From: Hyphomicrobium_A sp963776675
GTDB lineage: Bacteria; Pseudomonadota; Alphaproteobacteria; Rhizobiales; Hyphomicrobiaceae
Assembly: GCA_963776675.1 (NCBI GenBank)
Contig: CAVZNR010000027.1
Coordinates: forward strand, 1-64,000
Length of the DNA: 64,000 nt
Direction: 5' to 3'
The position numbers and the translations under genes are program-made. The notes under the pieces are model-generated. The model did not search any database. It saw only the letters and a program-made list of their open reading frames with translations, and was not told the DNA's origin. The number at the start of each line of letters is the position of its first letter. The first letter of the stretch is position 1. Of this stretch, positions 1-9,660 are shown piece after piece.

Positions 1-1768
1 GTCCTCGGCTACAAGGCACAGGCGAACTACATCTACACCGGCGCGATCCGCATCGGCTGCAACGCCATCGTCGGCGAGTCGAGCGTGCTCGATATCGATA
101 CGGCGATGGGCGACGGCGCTCAGCTCGGACACTCGTCCTCCCTGCAAAGCGGCCAGCGCATTCCCGACGGCAAGCACTGGCACGGCTCGCCCGGACAAGA
201 GACGGGCGCGGACTTTCGCTCGTCGAGGCCCGCGACTGCACGCCGCTGCGGCGCGCCGTGTTCTCGTGCCTGCAGCTTGCCGGCATGTTCCTGTTCTTTG
301 CGGGCCTCCCCGTCCTGTTCCTCTATATCGTCGTGCCCTATCTGCTCGCTGCCTCGCAAGGAACCAGTTCGCCAATCCGCAGAGCGGGCCCGAGTTTGCC
401 CTGCTGGCGCTGGAAATCCTGACGGTCTCATTCGTCCTCTACTTCGGGGCTTTGCTCGCCGGCCTGCCGCTGGTGCGCGCCGTGCCGTGGCTCTTCCACA
501 AGCTGATCAAGAAAGACACGACCTACGTCCTCTACGGATTCCACTATTGGGTCTTTCGCGCCATTGCCGGCGTGAGCAATTCGCCCATCTACAATCAGCT
601 GTTCGGGGACAGCGCCTTGATCCTCCCCTACCTGCGGCTCGTCGGCTACCGGCTCAACAATACGGTGCAGACGGGATCGAACTTCGGGATGACCCAGAAG
701 CACGACGACCCGTTCCTGTGCGACATCGGCAGCGGCACGATGGTGTCCGACGGCCTGGCGATGATCAACGCGCCCATGTCGAGCTCGTCGTTCAGCTTGC
801 GCGAGGTGAGGATCGGCGCGAAGAACTATCTTGGTAATCTCATCAACTTTCCCGCCGCGGCCAAGGTTGGCGCCAATTGCCTGCTCGCGACCAAGGTGAT
901 GATTCCGACCGACGGGCTGGTGCGAGAGAACGTCGGACTCTTGGGCTCTCCTGCATTCGAGATCCCGCGCGTCGTCGATCGCGACGCGCACCTCAAGGTC
1001 GTCGACGAGCAAGAGCTGCGCCGGCTGGTGACAGCGAAGACAAAGTACAACATCGCGACGATCGCCGGCTATTTGACGTGCACCTGGCTGCTCGCCGCCG
1101 TGAACCTGTTCCTGTTCGTCGTGGCGCTGCTGAGCTTCGACGCGTACGGCGCCGCGGCCTTCATCGCCTTCGGCTGGGCCTCGACCGTGGTCTCGATCCT
1201 CTTCTTTGCGCTTGTCGAGCGCGCCGGACTGAAGTTCGGACGACTGAAGCCGCAGATCGTCTCCATGTACGACCACGGTTTCTGGGTCCACGAGCGGCAC
1301 TGGAAATATTCAAGCTCGCCACTGGTTGCGCTGTTCAAGGGCACGCCGCTCAAGAACGCCATCTCGCGTCTGCTGGGCGTGCGACTCGGGGCCAAGGTAT
1401 TCGACGACGGATGCTTCTTCATCGACAAGACGCTGCTCGAGGTCGGTGACCACGCCAACCTGAACGAGGCCTGCGTCCTGAGCGGACACTCGCTGGAGGA
1501 GGGCGTGTTCAAGTCCGACCGGATTCGCATCGGTGCCGGCTGCACCGTCGGCGCCGGCGCGTTCGTGCACTACGGCGTCACCATGGGCGACAACGCCGTG
1601 CTCGACCCGGATTCGTTCCTGATGAAGGGCGAGAGCCCCGACGCGGGCAGCAAATGGCGCGGCAATCCGGCGCGGTCGGTCGGCGGGCGGGTGCGCGCAA
1701 GCAATCTCATTGCGGTGGCGCTGCCGGCAGAGGCCGCGCCTCGGCATGCGGCAAAAGGTGCGGCATGA
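1..1768 (+). CDS. C-terminal part of NRPS-like protein with Pls/PosA-type terminal domain (5' cut, two frameshifts)
   Basis: The gene enters from the left edge, so its adenylation and carrier domains are not visible. What remains looks like the terminal domain of Pls/PosA-type synthetases (TIGR02353-like): membrane segments alternate with left-handed beta-helix acyltransferase-like stretches. Visible marks are GKHWHGSP near base 180, hydrophobic segments around bases 260-350, 400-490, 1060-1130 and 1150-1220, and hexapeptide-type repeats from about 1390 to 1640 ending in KWRGNPA. The reading frame goes 1 to 3 near base 215 and 3 to 2 near 345-375. Each step is a net loss of one base and protein similarity continues across both. 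It overlaps the PPTase start by ATGA, so the two are translationally coupled. In this family the domain is always terminal, as in epsilon-poly-lysine synthetase; the product here is unknown. Confidence 0.75.
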   Translation, partial: SSATRHRRTTSTPARSASAATPSSASRACSISIRRWATALSSDTRPPCKAASAFPTASTGTARPDKRRARTFARRGPRLHAAAARRVLVPAACRHVPVLCGPPRPVPLYRRALSARCLARNQFANPQSGPEFALLALEILTVSFVLYFGALLAGLPLVRAVPWLFHKLIKKDTTYVLYGFHYWVFRAIAGVSNSPIYNQLFGDSALILPYLRLVGYRLNNTVQTGSNFGMTQKHDDPFLCDIGSGTMVSDGLAMINAPMSSSSFSLREVRIGAKNYLGNLINFPAAAKVGANCLLATKVMIPTDGLVRENVGLLGSPAFEIPRVVDRDAHLKVVDEQELRRLVTAKTKYNIATIAGYLTCTWLLAAVNLFLFVVALLSFDAYGAAAFIAFGWASTVVSILFFALVERAGLKFGRLKPQIVSMYDHGFWVHERHWKYSSSPLVALFKGTPLKNAISRLLGVRLGAKVFDDGCFFIDKTLLEVGDHANLNEACVLSGHSLEEGVFKSDRIRIGAGCTVGAGAFVHYGVTMGDNAVLDPDSFLMKGESPDAGSKWRGNPARSVGGRVRASNLIAVALPAEAAPRHAAKGAA

Positions 1769-2430
1769 TCGAAGGTGGCACTATGGAAGGCGGCATGCTT
1801 GAAGGCGGCATGATCGACAGCACCGTCATCGAGACCATTGCGCTTGCCGGCGCGCCGCGCGGCCTCCAGGTGGCCGTCGCCCTGGGTGGCGGCGGCCGCG
1901 GCGCGGGCCCGCGCGGGCTTGAGCTGCTGCTCGCCACGCTGCTGCCGGGACGCGCCTTGGTGCGCCTCCCCGGTGGGCGACCGGTGGTGCGCGGCACGGC
2001 GGGGCTGCACGTGTCGCTCAGCCATGCCGCGGGCGCGACGGCGCTTGCCGTGGCGCCGTGCACGGTGGGTGTCGACATCGAGCGCGTCGATCCGGCGCTC
2101 GATGCACTGGCGATCGACGCGGACGTTTTCGGGCCGCGCGACTACGCCTTCCTGCAGCGCCAGCCGCAAGGCGTGCGCTGCGAGCAGTTCTACCGGCTGT
2201 GGACCTTGAAGGAGGCGCGCCTCAAGCGGCACGGGCGGACGCTCGCCGACGGCCCGCTGCCGGAGATACTCGGCGAAGCAAGGCTGCCCGGGCCACGGCT
2301 GTCGGGCCCGCTCGGCGCCGACATGAGCACCGGCTGGCTCGCCGTGGGATCCGAGCGCTATTGCGTCGGCGTGTGCTGGGATGCGGCCGCGGCGGCGCCG
2401 GACTTCTTGGCCTCGGCGAACTGCTGGTAA
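1765..2430 (+). CDS. Sfp-type 4'-phosphopantetheinyl transferase
   Basis: Transfers the phosphopantetheine arm from CoA to a serine of carrier proteins. The 221-residue product has the two family signatures: GVDIERVD (Mg/CoA binding, about residue 100) and WTLKEARLKR (about residue 148). The ATG overlaps the stop of the NRPS-like gene, so the likely substrate is the carrier domain of that protein. The first 20 residues are an odd EGG(T/M)xEGGM repeat with Met at 1, 7, 11 and 16, so the true start could be any of these. The 3' end overlaps the convergent AhpD-like gene by 73 bp. Confidence 0.85.
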   Translation: MIEGGTMEGGMLEGGMIDSTVIETIALAGAPRGLQVAVALGGGGRGAGPRGLELLLATLLPGRALVRLPGGRPVVRGTAGLHVSLSHAAGATALAVAPCTVGVDIERVDPALDALAIDADVFGPRDYAFLQRQPQGVRCEQFYRLWTLKEARLKRHGRTLADGPLPEILGEARLPGPRLSGPLGADMSTGWLAVGSERYCVGVCWDAAAAAPDFLASANCW

Positions 2431-2750
2431 GCTTCGAGCGCGTGCGCGGCATACATCGCCGAGGGGCCGGCGCCCATGTAGATCGCCATGCCCAGCGTCT
2501 CGAGGATCTCGTCGCTTGACGCGCCCTGGTCGACCGCCGCCTTGGCGTGAAAGGCAATGCAGTCGTCGCAGCGCACCGCGACGCTGATCGCCAGCGCAAT
2601 CAGCTCCTTGGTCTTGGCGTCGAGCGCATTCGTTGCCAGCGCCGCCTGCGCGATGCCGGCGAAGGCCTTCATCACCTCGGGCGCGCCAGAGCGCATCTCG
2701 CGCAGGCCAGAGCGCAAAGATTTGGTCATGCCGATCCAATCGGCTGCCAT
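2358..2750 (-). CDS. Carboxymuconolactone decarboxylase / AhpD-like protein
   Basis: 130 residues. The core RCDDCIAFH is the CxxC-plus-His redox motif of AhpD-like alkylhydroperoxidase proteins, followed by the usual ASSDEILETLGMAIYMGAG helix pair. It probably works as a small cytoplasmic thiol peroxidase or reductase; the substrate cannot be read. I chose the ATG at 2750 because the upstream extension lacks family character. It lies 32 bp downstream of the DUF2892 gene on the same strand and may share the SqrR-like operon, which fits a role in thiol or sulfur stress. The Ala/Ser-rich tail overlaps the PPTase gene end. Confidence 0.8.
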   Translation of the reverse strand: MAADWIGMTKSLRSGLREMRSGAPEVMKAFAGIAQAALATNALDAKTKELIALAISVAVRCDDCIAFHAKAAVDQGASSDEILETLGMAIYMGAGPSAMYAAHALEAYQQFAEAKKSGAAAAASQHTPTQ

Positions 2751-2782
2751 GGGACACTCCGTGGTTAGGGGGTTGTAGCGGC

Positions 2783-2983
2783 TCAGAACGCGGTGCCGGG
2801 ACGCACGCCGAGCCGCTTGAAGATCATGGCCGCCGGGCAGAAACCGGTGAACGCCGACTGCAGCAGGTTCGCGCCGACGAAGGCGGTGAACCACAGCCAG
2901 TAGGGGCTGCTGATCTGGCTCAAGGCCAGGCTCAGAAGGATCATGCATCCTGCGAATGCCATCACGGCGCGGTCAACGGTCAT
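2783..2983 (-). CDS. DUF2892 (YgaP C-terminal-like) inner-membrane protein
   Basis: A 66-residue protein with two hydrophobic helices (about residues 8-24 and 30-45) and the family's FCPAAMIFKRLGVR ending. DUF2892 proteins sit next to or are fused with rhodanese and persulfide enzymes, and in BigR operons a membrane protein of this kind follows the regulator. The start overlaps the stop of the regulator gene by four bases (ATGA type), so the two are translationally coupled. Role inferred: sulfur or persulfide handling at the membrane. Confidence 0.8.
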   Translation of the reverse strand: MTVDRAVMAFAGCMILLSLALSQISSPYWLWFTAFVGANLLQSAFTGFCPAAMIFKRLGVRPGTAF

Positions 2984-3306
2984 GTGGATTGCCTCTTGGT
3001 TTGGGATTTTGCCGGCGCGCAGAACAGCTCGTGCAGAACCTCGATGAGGCGCGCCACGCGGGCGTCTGCCAGCCGGTAGTAGATGGTCTGCGCCTCGCGC
3101 CGCGTGGTGACGAAGCCGCCTTCGCGCAGCTTGGCGAGATGCTGCGACAGTGCCGACTGCGCCAGCGGCACGACGCGCTCCAGCGCCGACACCGAGCGCT
3201 CGCCGTCCTTGAGCTCGCACAGGATCATCAGGCGGTGGCTGTTGGCCAACGCCTTCAGGAGTTCCTCCGCTTCCGCACTGCTCGCCTTGAGGTCTTGAAT
3301 ATTCAT
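2980..3306 (-). CDS. ArsR-family repressor of the SqrR/BigR (persulfide-sensing) type
   Basis: 108-residue winged-helix ArsR protein: LANSHRLMILC, then the recognition helix AQSALSQHLAKLREGG and the wing TTRREAQTIYYRL. Two cysteines, C30 (LMILC) and C96 (HELFC), are 66 residues apart. That matches the redox pair of SqrR and BigR, which form a sulfur bridge with reactive sulfur. No typical metal-site CxC is present. It is followed by DUF2892 and AhpD-like genes and is divergent from the RND pump, whose promoter shares the AT-rich 3307-3385 gap. A longer start at 3393 exists but would run through that promoter. Confidence 0.85.
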   Translation of the reverse strand: MNIQDLKASSAEAEELLKALANSHRLMILCELKDGERSVSALERVVPLAQSALSQHLAKLREGGFVTTRREAQTIYYRLADARVARLIEVLHELFCAPAKSQTKRQST

Positions 3307-3345
3307 GTTTGCTAATTTAGATACTACGAATATAATAGTCAAGGG
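3307..3345. promoter_or_regulatory. AT-rich divergent promoter / candidate SqrR-BigR operator
   Basis: The 79-bp gap between the repressor and the RND membrane-fusion gene has a sharply AT-rich core (about 3311-3338) in a GC-rich background. It contains ATTTAGATACTACGAATAT, an imperfect inverted repeat that resembles AT-rich BigR-box sequences. Its position fits repression in both directions. Inference from position and composition only. Confidence 0.4.
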
Positions 3346-3385
3346 CTCTCTGGGGCACTCAGCGAGCAAGAATGGAGTTGAGACC

Positions 3386-4404
3386 ATGGGCATCGGACGG
3401 CTGACAGGCGGGATCGTGGCGCTGGCGCTGAGCGCGGGCCTCGGCGCCGCAGCCCTTGCGGCAGCCGACGACGCGGATCGTCTTCGCCGTCCACCCGCAG
3501 GAGATCGACGACCTCAAGTCGGTCTACGCCACGGTGCGCAGCAGGGACCTGATCCAGGCGCGCGTGCGCACGCCCGGCACCATCGCAGCTCAAGGTCGAC
3601 GAGGGCGATTCCGTGCAGCAGGGCCAGGTGCTGGCGCTCGTCGTCGATCCCAAGATCGCGCTGCGCATCAAGGCGCTGGATGCGCGCATGATCGCCATCG
3701 GGTCCCGCGTCGAGACGGCCAAGACCGAGCTGGAGCGCGCCAAGACGCTGCAGACGCGCGGCTTTGCCTCGCAGGCGCGCCTCGACCAGGCGCAGACGGC
3801 CTACGACGTGGCGCTCAACGAGCTCAAATCGGCGCGCGCGGAGCGCTCGGTCATCGAGACGGAGAGCCAGGAGGGCGAGGTGCTGGCGCCCACGTCGGGC
3901 CGCGTCCTCAAGGTGCCGGTCACGATGGGCAGCGTCGTGCTCGCCGGCGAAAGCATCGCCACCATCGCGGCCAACGAGTACCTGCTGCGCCTGGAGCTGC
4001 CCGAGCGGCACGCCCGCTTCATGAAGGTCGGCGATATGGTCCGCGTCGGCGCGCGCGGCCTCGGCCCCGACGAGGGCCCGCTCGCCGAAGGGCGCATCAC
4101 CCAGGTCTATCCCGAGCTCGACGACGGCCGCGTCGTCGCCGACGCCGAGGTGCCCGGTCTCGGCACCTACTTCGTCGGCGAGCGCGTGCTGGTGTGGATC
4201 TCGGCCGGCAAGCGCGAGACGTTCGTCGTGCCGCGCGATCTCGTCTTCAAGCGCTTCGGCCTCGACTACGTGCGCTTGAAGAAGGGCGACGGCTCAACCG
4301 CCGACGTGGTGGTGCAGACCGGCCGCGACGTCAAGACCGACGGCGCCGACGAGGTCGAGATCCTGGCGGGCGTCACCGCCGGCGACAAGCTGGTGCGGCC
4401 ATGA
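3386..4404 (+). CDS. RND efflux membrane-fusion (periplasmic adaptor) protein, two frameshifts
   Basis: Signal peptide near residues 1-27 (GGIVALALSAGLGAAALAAA), then the lipoyl half VDEGDSVQQGQVLALVVDP, a coiled-coil hairpin (about 3670-3860), the second lipoyl half GEVLAPTSGRVLKVPVTMGS and the beta-barrel. This is the HlyD/AcrA order. The frame changes 2 to 3 near 3473 and 3 to 1 near 3586, each net -2 or +1. Adding one CG at each site gives smooth protein (ADDARIVFAVHPQE; TPGTIAQLKVDEG). The stop overlaps the pump start (ATGA). Expected to link the inner-membrane pump to an outer-membrane channel; no channel gene is adjacent. Confidence 0.75.
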
Positions 4405-7400
4405 CGGACAAGACGGGCGAAAAGCGTCTCGGCGTCTCCGGCACCCTCACGCGCGCCTTCATCCAGTCGCCGCTGACGCCGCTGTTCCTGCTGGCGGGCC
4501 TGGCGCTCGGGCTGATCGCGCTCATCTCGCTGCCGCGCGAGGAGGAGCCGCAGATCTCCGTGCCCATGGTCGACATCTTCGTCACCGCCGACGGCCTCAA
4601 GGCCGAGGACGCGGTCAAGCTCGTCACCGAGCCGCTGGAGACCATCGTCAAGGGCATCAACGGCGTCGAGCACGTCTACTCCAACACCCAGGACGACCGC
4701 GTGGTCGTCACCGCGCGCTTCTTCGTCGGCACGCCGCAGGACGACGCCATCCTGCGCGTGCACGAGAAGGTGCGCGCCAACTACGACCGCATCCCGCTCG
4801 GCATCCCCGAGCCGCTGATCGTCGGGCGCGGGATCGACGACGTGGCGATCGTGACGCTGACGCTGGCGCCCAAGCCGGGCGCCGCCGACCGCTATCCACG
4901 ACAACGCGCTCTACCGCATGGCCGAGAACCTGCAGGTGGAGCTCGCCAAGCTCGACGACATCGGCCTCTCCTACATCGTCGGCGGACGCCCCGACCAGAT
5001 CCGCGTCGAGCCCATCCCGGAGAAGCTGTCGCTCTACGGCATCACGCTCACGCAGCTCGTCAACAAGGTGCGCCAGGCCAACCGCTCGTTCCTCGCCGGC
5101 CGCGTGCGCGAGAAAGGCCAGAGCCTGGCCGTCGCCGCCGGGCAGACGCTGCAGGGCATCCCCGACGTGGGGCTCTTGCTGCTCACCGCGCGCGACGGCC
5201 GCCCCGTCTACGTGCGCGACGTGGCCAACATCGTCGTCGGCGCCAAGCCGCTCGAGAGCCAGGCCTGGAACTACATGAAGGCGGCGGACGGCAAGCTTAC
5301 GCGCACGCCCGCCGTCACGGTGGCGCTCGCCAAGCGCGCCGGCGCCAACGCCGTCGTCGTCTCCGAGAACATCACCGAGCGCCTCGCCGAGCTCAAGGGC
5401 ACGCTGGTGCCCGACGACGTCGACGTGATCGTCACGCGCAACTACGGCGAGACCGCCAACGACAAGGCCAACGAGCTGCTGTTCCACCTCGGCCTGGCGA
5501 CGCTGTCGATCGTGGTCCTCGTCGGCCTGGCGATCGGCTGGCGCGAGGGCGGCGTCGTGCTCGTCGTCATCCCGACGACGATCCTGCTGACGCTGTGCGC
5601 CTCCTGGCTGCTCGGCTACACCATCAACCGCGTCAGCCTGTTCGCGCTCATCTTCTCCATCGGCATCCTGGTCGACGACGCCATCGTCGTCATCGAGAAC
5701 ATCGCGCGCCACTGGGCCATGCACGACGGGCGCAGCCGCGTCGCAGGCCGCGATCGACGCCGTGGCCGAGGTCGGCAACCCGACGATCTTTGCCACGCTG
5801 ACGGTGGTGGCCGCGCTGCTGCCGATGCTGTTCGTGTCGGGGCTGATGGGCCCCTACATGAGCCCCATTCCGGCGAACGCGTCGGCCGCGATGATCCTGT
5901 CGTTCTTCGTCGCGGTGATGATCACGCCGTGGCTGATGCTGCGGTTCGGCGGCAAAGCCGGCACCCACGCCGAGGCCGCGCACGGCGGCTGGCTCGGGCG
6001 CATGTATGTCGCGGCGGCGCGCCCCGTGATCGCGACGCGTTTCGGCGCGCTCGCCTTCCTGCTGCTGGTCGGCGTCGCCACGCTCGCCTCGCTTTCGCTG
6101 TTCGCCACCAAGTCGGTCACGGTGAAGCTGCTCCCGTTCGACGACAAGTCGGAGCTGCAGGTCGTCGTCGACCTGCCGAAGGGCGCGAGCCTGGAGGCGA
6201 CGCGAGCGCGCGCTCGATGCGGCAGCCGAACGGCTCGCCGACTCTGCCGGAGCTCGCCTCGATCCAGGCCTACGCCGGCACCGCCGCACCATTCAACTTC
6301 AACGGTCTGGTGCGCCACTACTATCTGCGCGACGAGCCGCAGCAGGGCGACCTGCAGGTCAATCTCGCGCCCAAGGGCGAGCGCAGCCGCACGAGCCACG
6401 AGATCGCGCTCGACGTGCGCGCGCGGCTGAAAGGCCTGCCGGCGCCCGAAGGCACCACGTCAAGGTCGTCGAGGTGCCGCCGGGGCCGCCGGTCATCGCA
6501 ACGCTGCTGGCCGAGATCTACGGCGCCGACGCCGCCGCAGCGCCGCGCCGTCGCGGACCAGGTGCGCGCGATCTTCCGCTCCGTGCCCTTCATCGTCGAC
6601 GACGACGTGAGCTTCCGCGAGCAGGCGCCGCGCCTGCGCTTCGAGATCGACCAGGACAACCTCGAGTTCCACAAGGTGGAGGAGCAGGACGTCTACGACA
6701 CGATTGCCGCCTACCTCGGCGGCACGCCGGTCGGCTACTCGCACAAGGGCGGCGGGCGCTATCCCGTAGAGATCGCGGTGCAGCTGCCCAAGAACGACCT
6801 CGCCATCACCGAGCAGACGCTGTCGACGCCCGTTCCGGCCAACGCGCTGCCCGGCTCGACCCGGATCGTGGAGCTGGGCGACGTGGTGCGCGTGACGCAC
6901 GAGAAGGCGTCCTATCCGATCTTCCGCCACAACGGGCGGGCCGCCGAGATGGTGATGGGCGAGCTGGCGGGCCAGTACGAGGCGCCGATCTACGGCATGC
7001 TGGCGGTCGCCGACCCCATCGACAAGCACGACTGGGGCGGATCTGCCCAAGCCGGAGATCAGCCTGCACGGCCAGCCCTTGAGCGAAGCGAAGCCCGTGC
7101 TGCTGTGGGACGGCGAATGGGAGGTGACGTACGTGACCTTCCGCGACATGGGCGCGGCGTTCATGGTCGCGCTTGCTCGGCATCTACGTGCTGGTGGTGG
7201 CGCAGTTCCGCTCCTTCACGCTGCCGCTCGTCATCCTGACGCCGGTGCCGCTGACGCTGATCGGCATCATGATCGGGCACTGGCTGTTCGGCGCGGCCTT
7301 CACGGCGACGTCGATGATCGGCTTCATCGCGCTCGCCGGCATCATCGTGCGCAACTCGATCCTGCTCGTCGATTTCATCCGGCAGCGGCGGGGAAGCGGC

Positions 7401-7655
7401 GCTCCTCTGCGCGAGGTGCTGCTGGAGGCCGGCGCCATCCGCTTCAAGCCGATCCTGCTGACGGCGCTCGCCGCCATGATCGGCGCGGCCGTGATCCTGG
7501 CCGATCCGATCTTCCAGGGCCTCGCCATCTCGCTGCTGTTCGGCCTGGCGTCCTCGACGCTGCTGACCGTGCTCGTCATCCCGGCGATCTACGTGGTGCT
7601 GCGCGATGACGGGCGGGGGCTGGCAGAGCGGCGGGACAAAGTCCTGGCCGGCTGA
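4401..7655 (+). CDS. RND multidrug-type efflux permease, at least eight frame changes
   Basis: AcrB/MexB-type inner-membrane pump. Visible parts: TM1 with LFLLAGLALGLIALISLPREEEP, the porter domain, TM2-4 with FSIGILVDDAIVVIENI (family DD pair), the second porter half, and the C-terminal TM block with SMIGFIALAGIIVRNSILLVDF. The frame changes near 4893, 5740, 6203, 6240, 6465, 6543, 7038 and 7170. All but the one near 6465 are net -2 (or +1), and most are repaired by adding one CG, for example VALALGIYVLVVAQF at 7170. Either the sequence has clustered errors or the gene is decaying. The divergent SqrR-like repressor suggests induction by reactive sulfur or related thiol stress. Confidence 0.7.
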
Positions 7656-7667
7656 ACGAAGCGCCGC

Positions 7668-8800
7668 CTACGGCAGCATGTGCGCCGGGTCTCCGAATGG
7701 AACGGTCAAGCGCCCGGTCAGGCCATAGGAGGTCATGTCGTCATAGGTGATGCCGGCGGCGTTGGTATTGCCCGCCGCATTGGGAAACACCAGGCGACCA
7801 GCCGCGTTGCTTGGATTGACGATTTGAGCAACCTTGCTCCAATAGGTGACCGAGCCCTCGATGCCGAGTTGGAGCCGGCCAGCACGGGGAGCGCAACTCC
7901 CAAGTCGAGCTGAGCACCGAGGCTCAGCGCCGTGCGTGCACCCCAAGTGCCATCCGTGTCCGTGGCGGCAATGAATTTCGGTCCATTGTTCCAAGGCAGG
8001 GTCTGGAGGGCTTGGAAGCTGCTGTTGACATAGAGCGCGGCAATGTCGGCACCCAAGGTCATTGTCATCCACTGCGCCGGCGCGAACGCGAGTTCACCAC
8101 CCAGCGTTGGTCCGAAATAGTCCGAGGTGACGTCTTCGTTCAAATGGTGGACGCGCGCCAATAGTCCCAGATTGGCATTCGTTATGTTGTATGACTGCTC
8201 GATGCGCGCGTACGCTGCACCCACCGACCCGGTCAGGACGGTCGCCTGCGGCCCGGAGCCCAATGACACTAGCTCGGTCGTCAGCGAAAGCGGAATCTCA
8301 AGAACATCCGATTCACCCCTCACCCGCGTCGTGAAGGTATCGCCCAAAAAGGCGAGACTTGAGTTCGGCGCGCCTCTTCCGTCGACGAAAAGAGGATCGC
8401 AGGAGAAGAGGCCCCTGCAAACCTCGCTGCCGAAAGCATCGGCGCTGAGATGCGTATAGCTGATGCCGATTTCGGCCCGCGAGTTGGACAGCCCGTCGAT
8501 GTCGAGGTCAACGGCAACGGAACCATCGACCGTCCCGCCCGGCTCGTTGAGCTGGAAGCTGTCGAGCGCCGTGGGTCCTTGGGAAAAGAATAGCAAGCCG
8601 AAAGGCCCCGAGACGCGGACCAAGCCGAGACTTTCCAGCTTCGGCATCTGGTACCAGCTGACGCCGCCGCCAGCCGACACGGTCACGTTGCCCGAGCGCA
8701 TGGTGCCGACGCCCTCAATGGGCTGCTGCGCGCGGGCCGGCGCCGCGCAGGCAAGCGAAGCCAGCGCACTCGACACCAGCCGGTATCCCCATCGCTTCAT
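7668..8800 (-). CDS. Outer-membrane beta-barrel-type secreted protein, unknown family, one frameshift
   Basis: Starts MKRWGYRLVSSALASLACAAPARAQ, a clear Sec signal peptide cut after ARA. The rest (about 370 residues) is rich in alternating hydrophobic and polar strands with aromatic girdles, and it ends in GLTGRLTVPFGDPAHMLP, which suggests an outer-membrane barrel or surface protein. The frame changes near 7880; restoring a GGCC repeat unit there (net -4, equivalent to -1) joins VLAG to RLQLGIEGSVTYWSK. I do not recognise a named family. Its base composition is somewhat lower in GC than the RND genes. Confidence 0.6.
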
Positions 8801-9125
8801 GAATTCGCTGCCCCTGCGCGGCGAATCGTTCTGTGCTCGGAGAGTCTGCGGGAAACGGCGACAATAAGGGCACGGGTTCTACCGAATAAGCGGCAATTGT
8901 CACGGCACGTAGTTCAATTACCACAACGTCCGAACGCCGCGACAAACCGGCAACGACCGCCCAATCGGCACACGACGATCTCATTGCAGATGCACAACGA
9001 GCGTCGGCGAACCGGGCTCAGTTCGACGGCCAATTGGTCCCCGTCAGCGTGGCAACGCGCGACCGGCGATTTCGGCCCCCCCCACCTGATGTCGACGGAC
9101 CGATCTGAGCCGCCAGACCCGGGCC
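8801..9125. other. Intergenic, no gene seen
   Basis: 325 bp upstream of the outer-membrane-type gene. Only short ORFs without coding character are found; it should hold the promoter of the gene at 8800 but I cannot place it. Confidence 0.4.
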
Positions 9126-9376
9126 TCAGCAGTCGCCATTTACGTAGAAGTTGGCGCGGGTCTTTCCGTCAAGCGTCTTGAACTCATCGGAACAAGCGTT
9201 CGCTCATTCGGCTTGAGAGAGAAAAGCGGCTCCATGGATTCCATATCGTGAAAGTAGAACGTCAGGAAATGGACCGGTGTCGTTGTCCGCGACGATGTAC
9301 TTTCTCCGGCCGACGAGACACAGGACCGCCGTATCGGAATGAACGCCCGCCACATTGTAGATGAGGTCCGGCGCTC
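9126..9376 (-). pseudogene. Possible remnant of a small unknown protein (broken frame)
   Basis: Read on the minus strand, three short stretches in different frames look protein-like: IYNVAGVHSDTAVLCLVGRR and KYIVADNDTG (about 9290-9370), HFLTFYFHDMESMEPLFSLK (about 9212-9271) and FKTLDGKTRANFYVNGDC before a stop at 9126. Together they could be one 80-90 residue protein with two frame breaks, or chance. No start codon is convincing. Family unknown. Confidence 0.3.
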
Positions 9377-9393
9377 GCCTCAAAGGTAAAACC

Positions 9394-9660
9394 TTAACTG
9401 CGCAGGCGCGTGCGGAAGCCGGCCGCCTCCAGCTCCGTCTGGGCCCGCTGCGCGCGCTCGAGCGGCAGCTCCCAATCGAGATCGCGCTCCATGGTGGCAA
9501 GAAAGGTGGAGGCTCCCAGATCGCGCGGCCAGTAGGGGCTGACGATCTCCCTGGCTTCCGCATCGCGGCGCAAGGCGTAGGCTTCGGTCTCCACTGTATA
9601 GAGTGCACTCAGCACGACGCGTTCGTGATGCATGACGCAACCCCGCTGCTCGACTTCCAT
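9394..9660 (-). CDS. Hypothetical protein, 88 aa
   Basis: An uninterrupted ORF with high GC at third positions, predicted mostly helical and charged (LERAQRAQTELEAAGFR near the end). There is no signal peptide or membrane segment and no motif I recognise. No strong ribosome-binding site precedes the ATG at 9660; an alternative ATG lies at 9633. It is possibly coupled to the remnant just downstream. Low certainty that it is expressed. Confidence 0.4.
   Translation of the reverse strand: MEVEQRGCVMHHERVVLSALYTVETEAYALRRDAEAREIVSPYWPRDLGASTFLATMERDLDWELPLERAQRAQTELEAAGFRTRLRS

Noticed and set aside
4401..7655. Programmed frameshifting in the RND gene
   Set aside because: There are many sites, no slippery heptamers or stimulatory structures, and similar breaks occur in unrelated genes.
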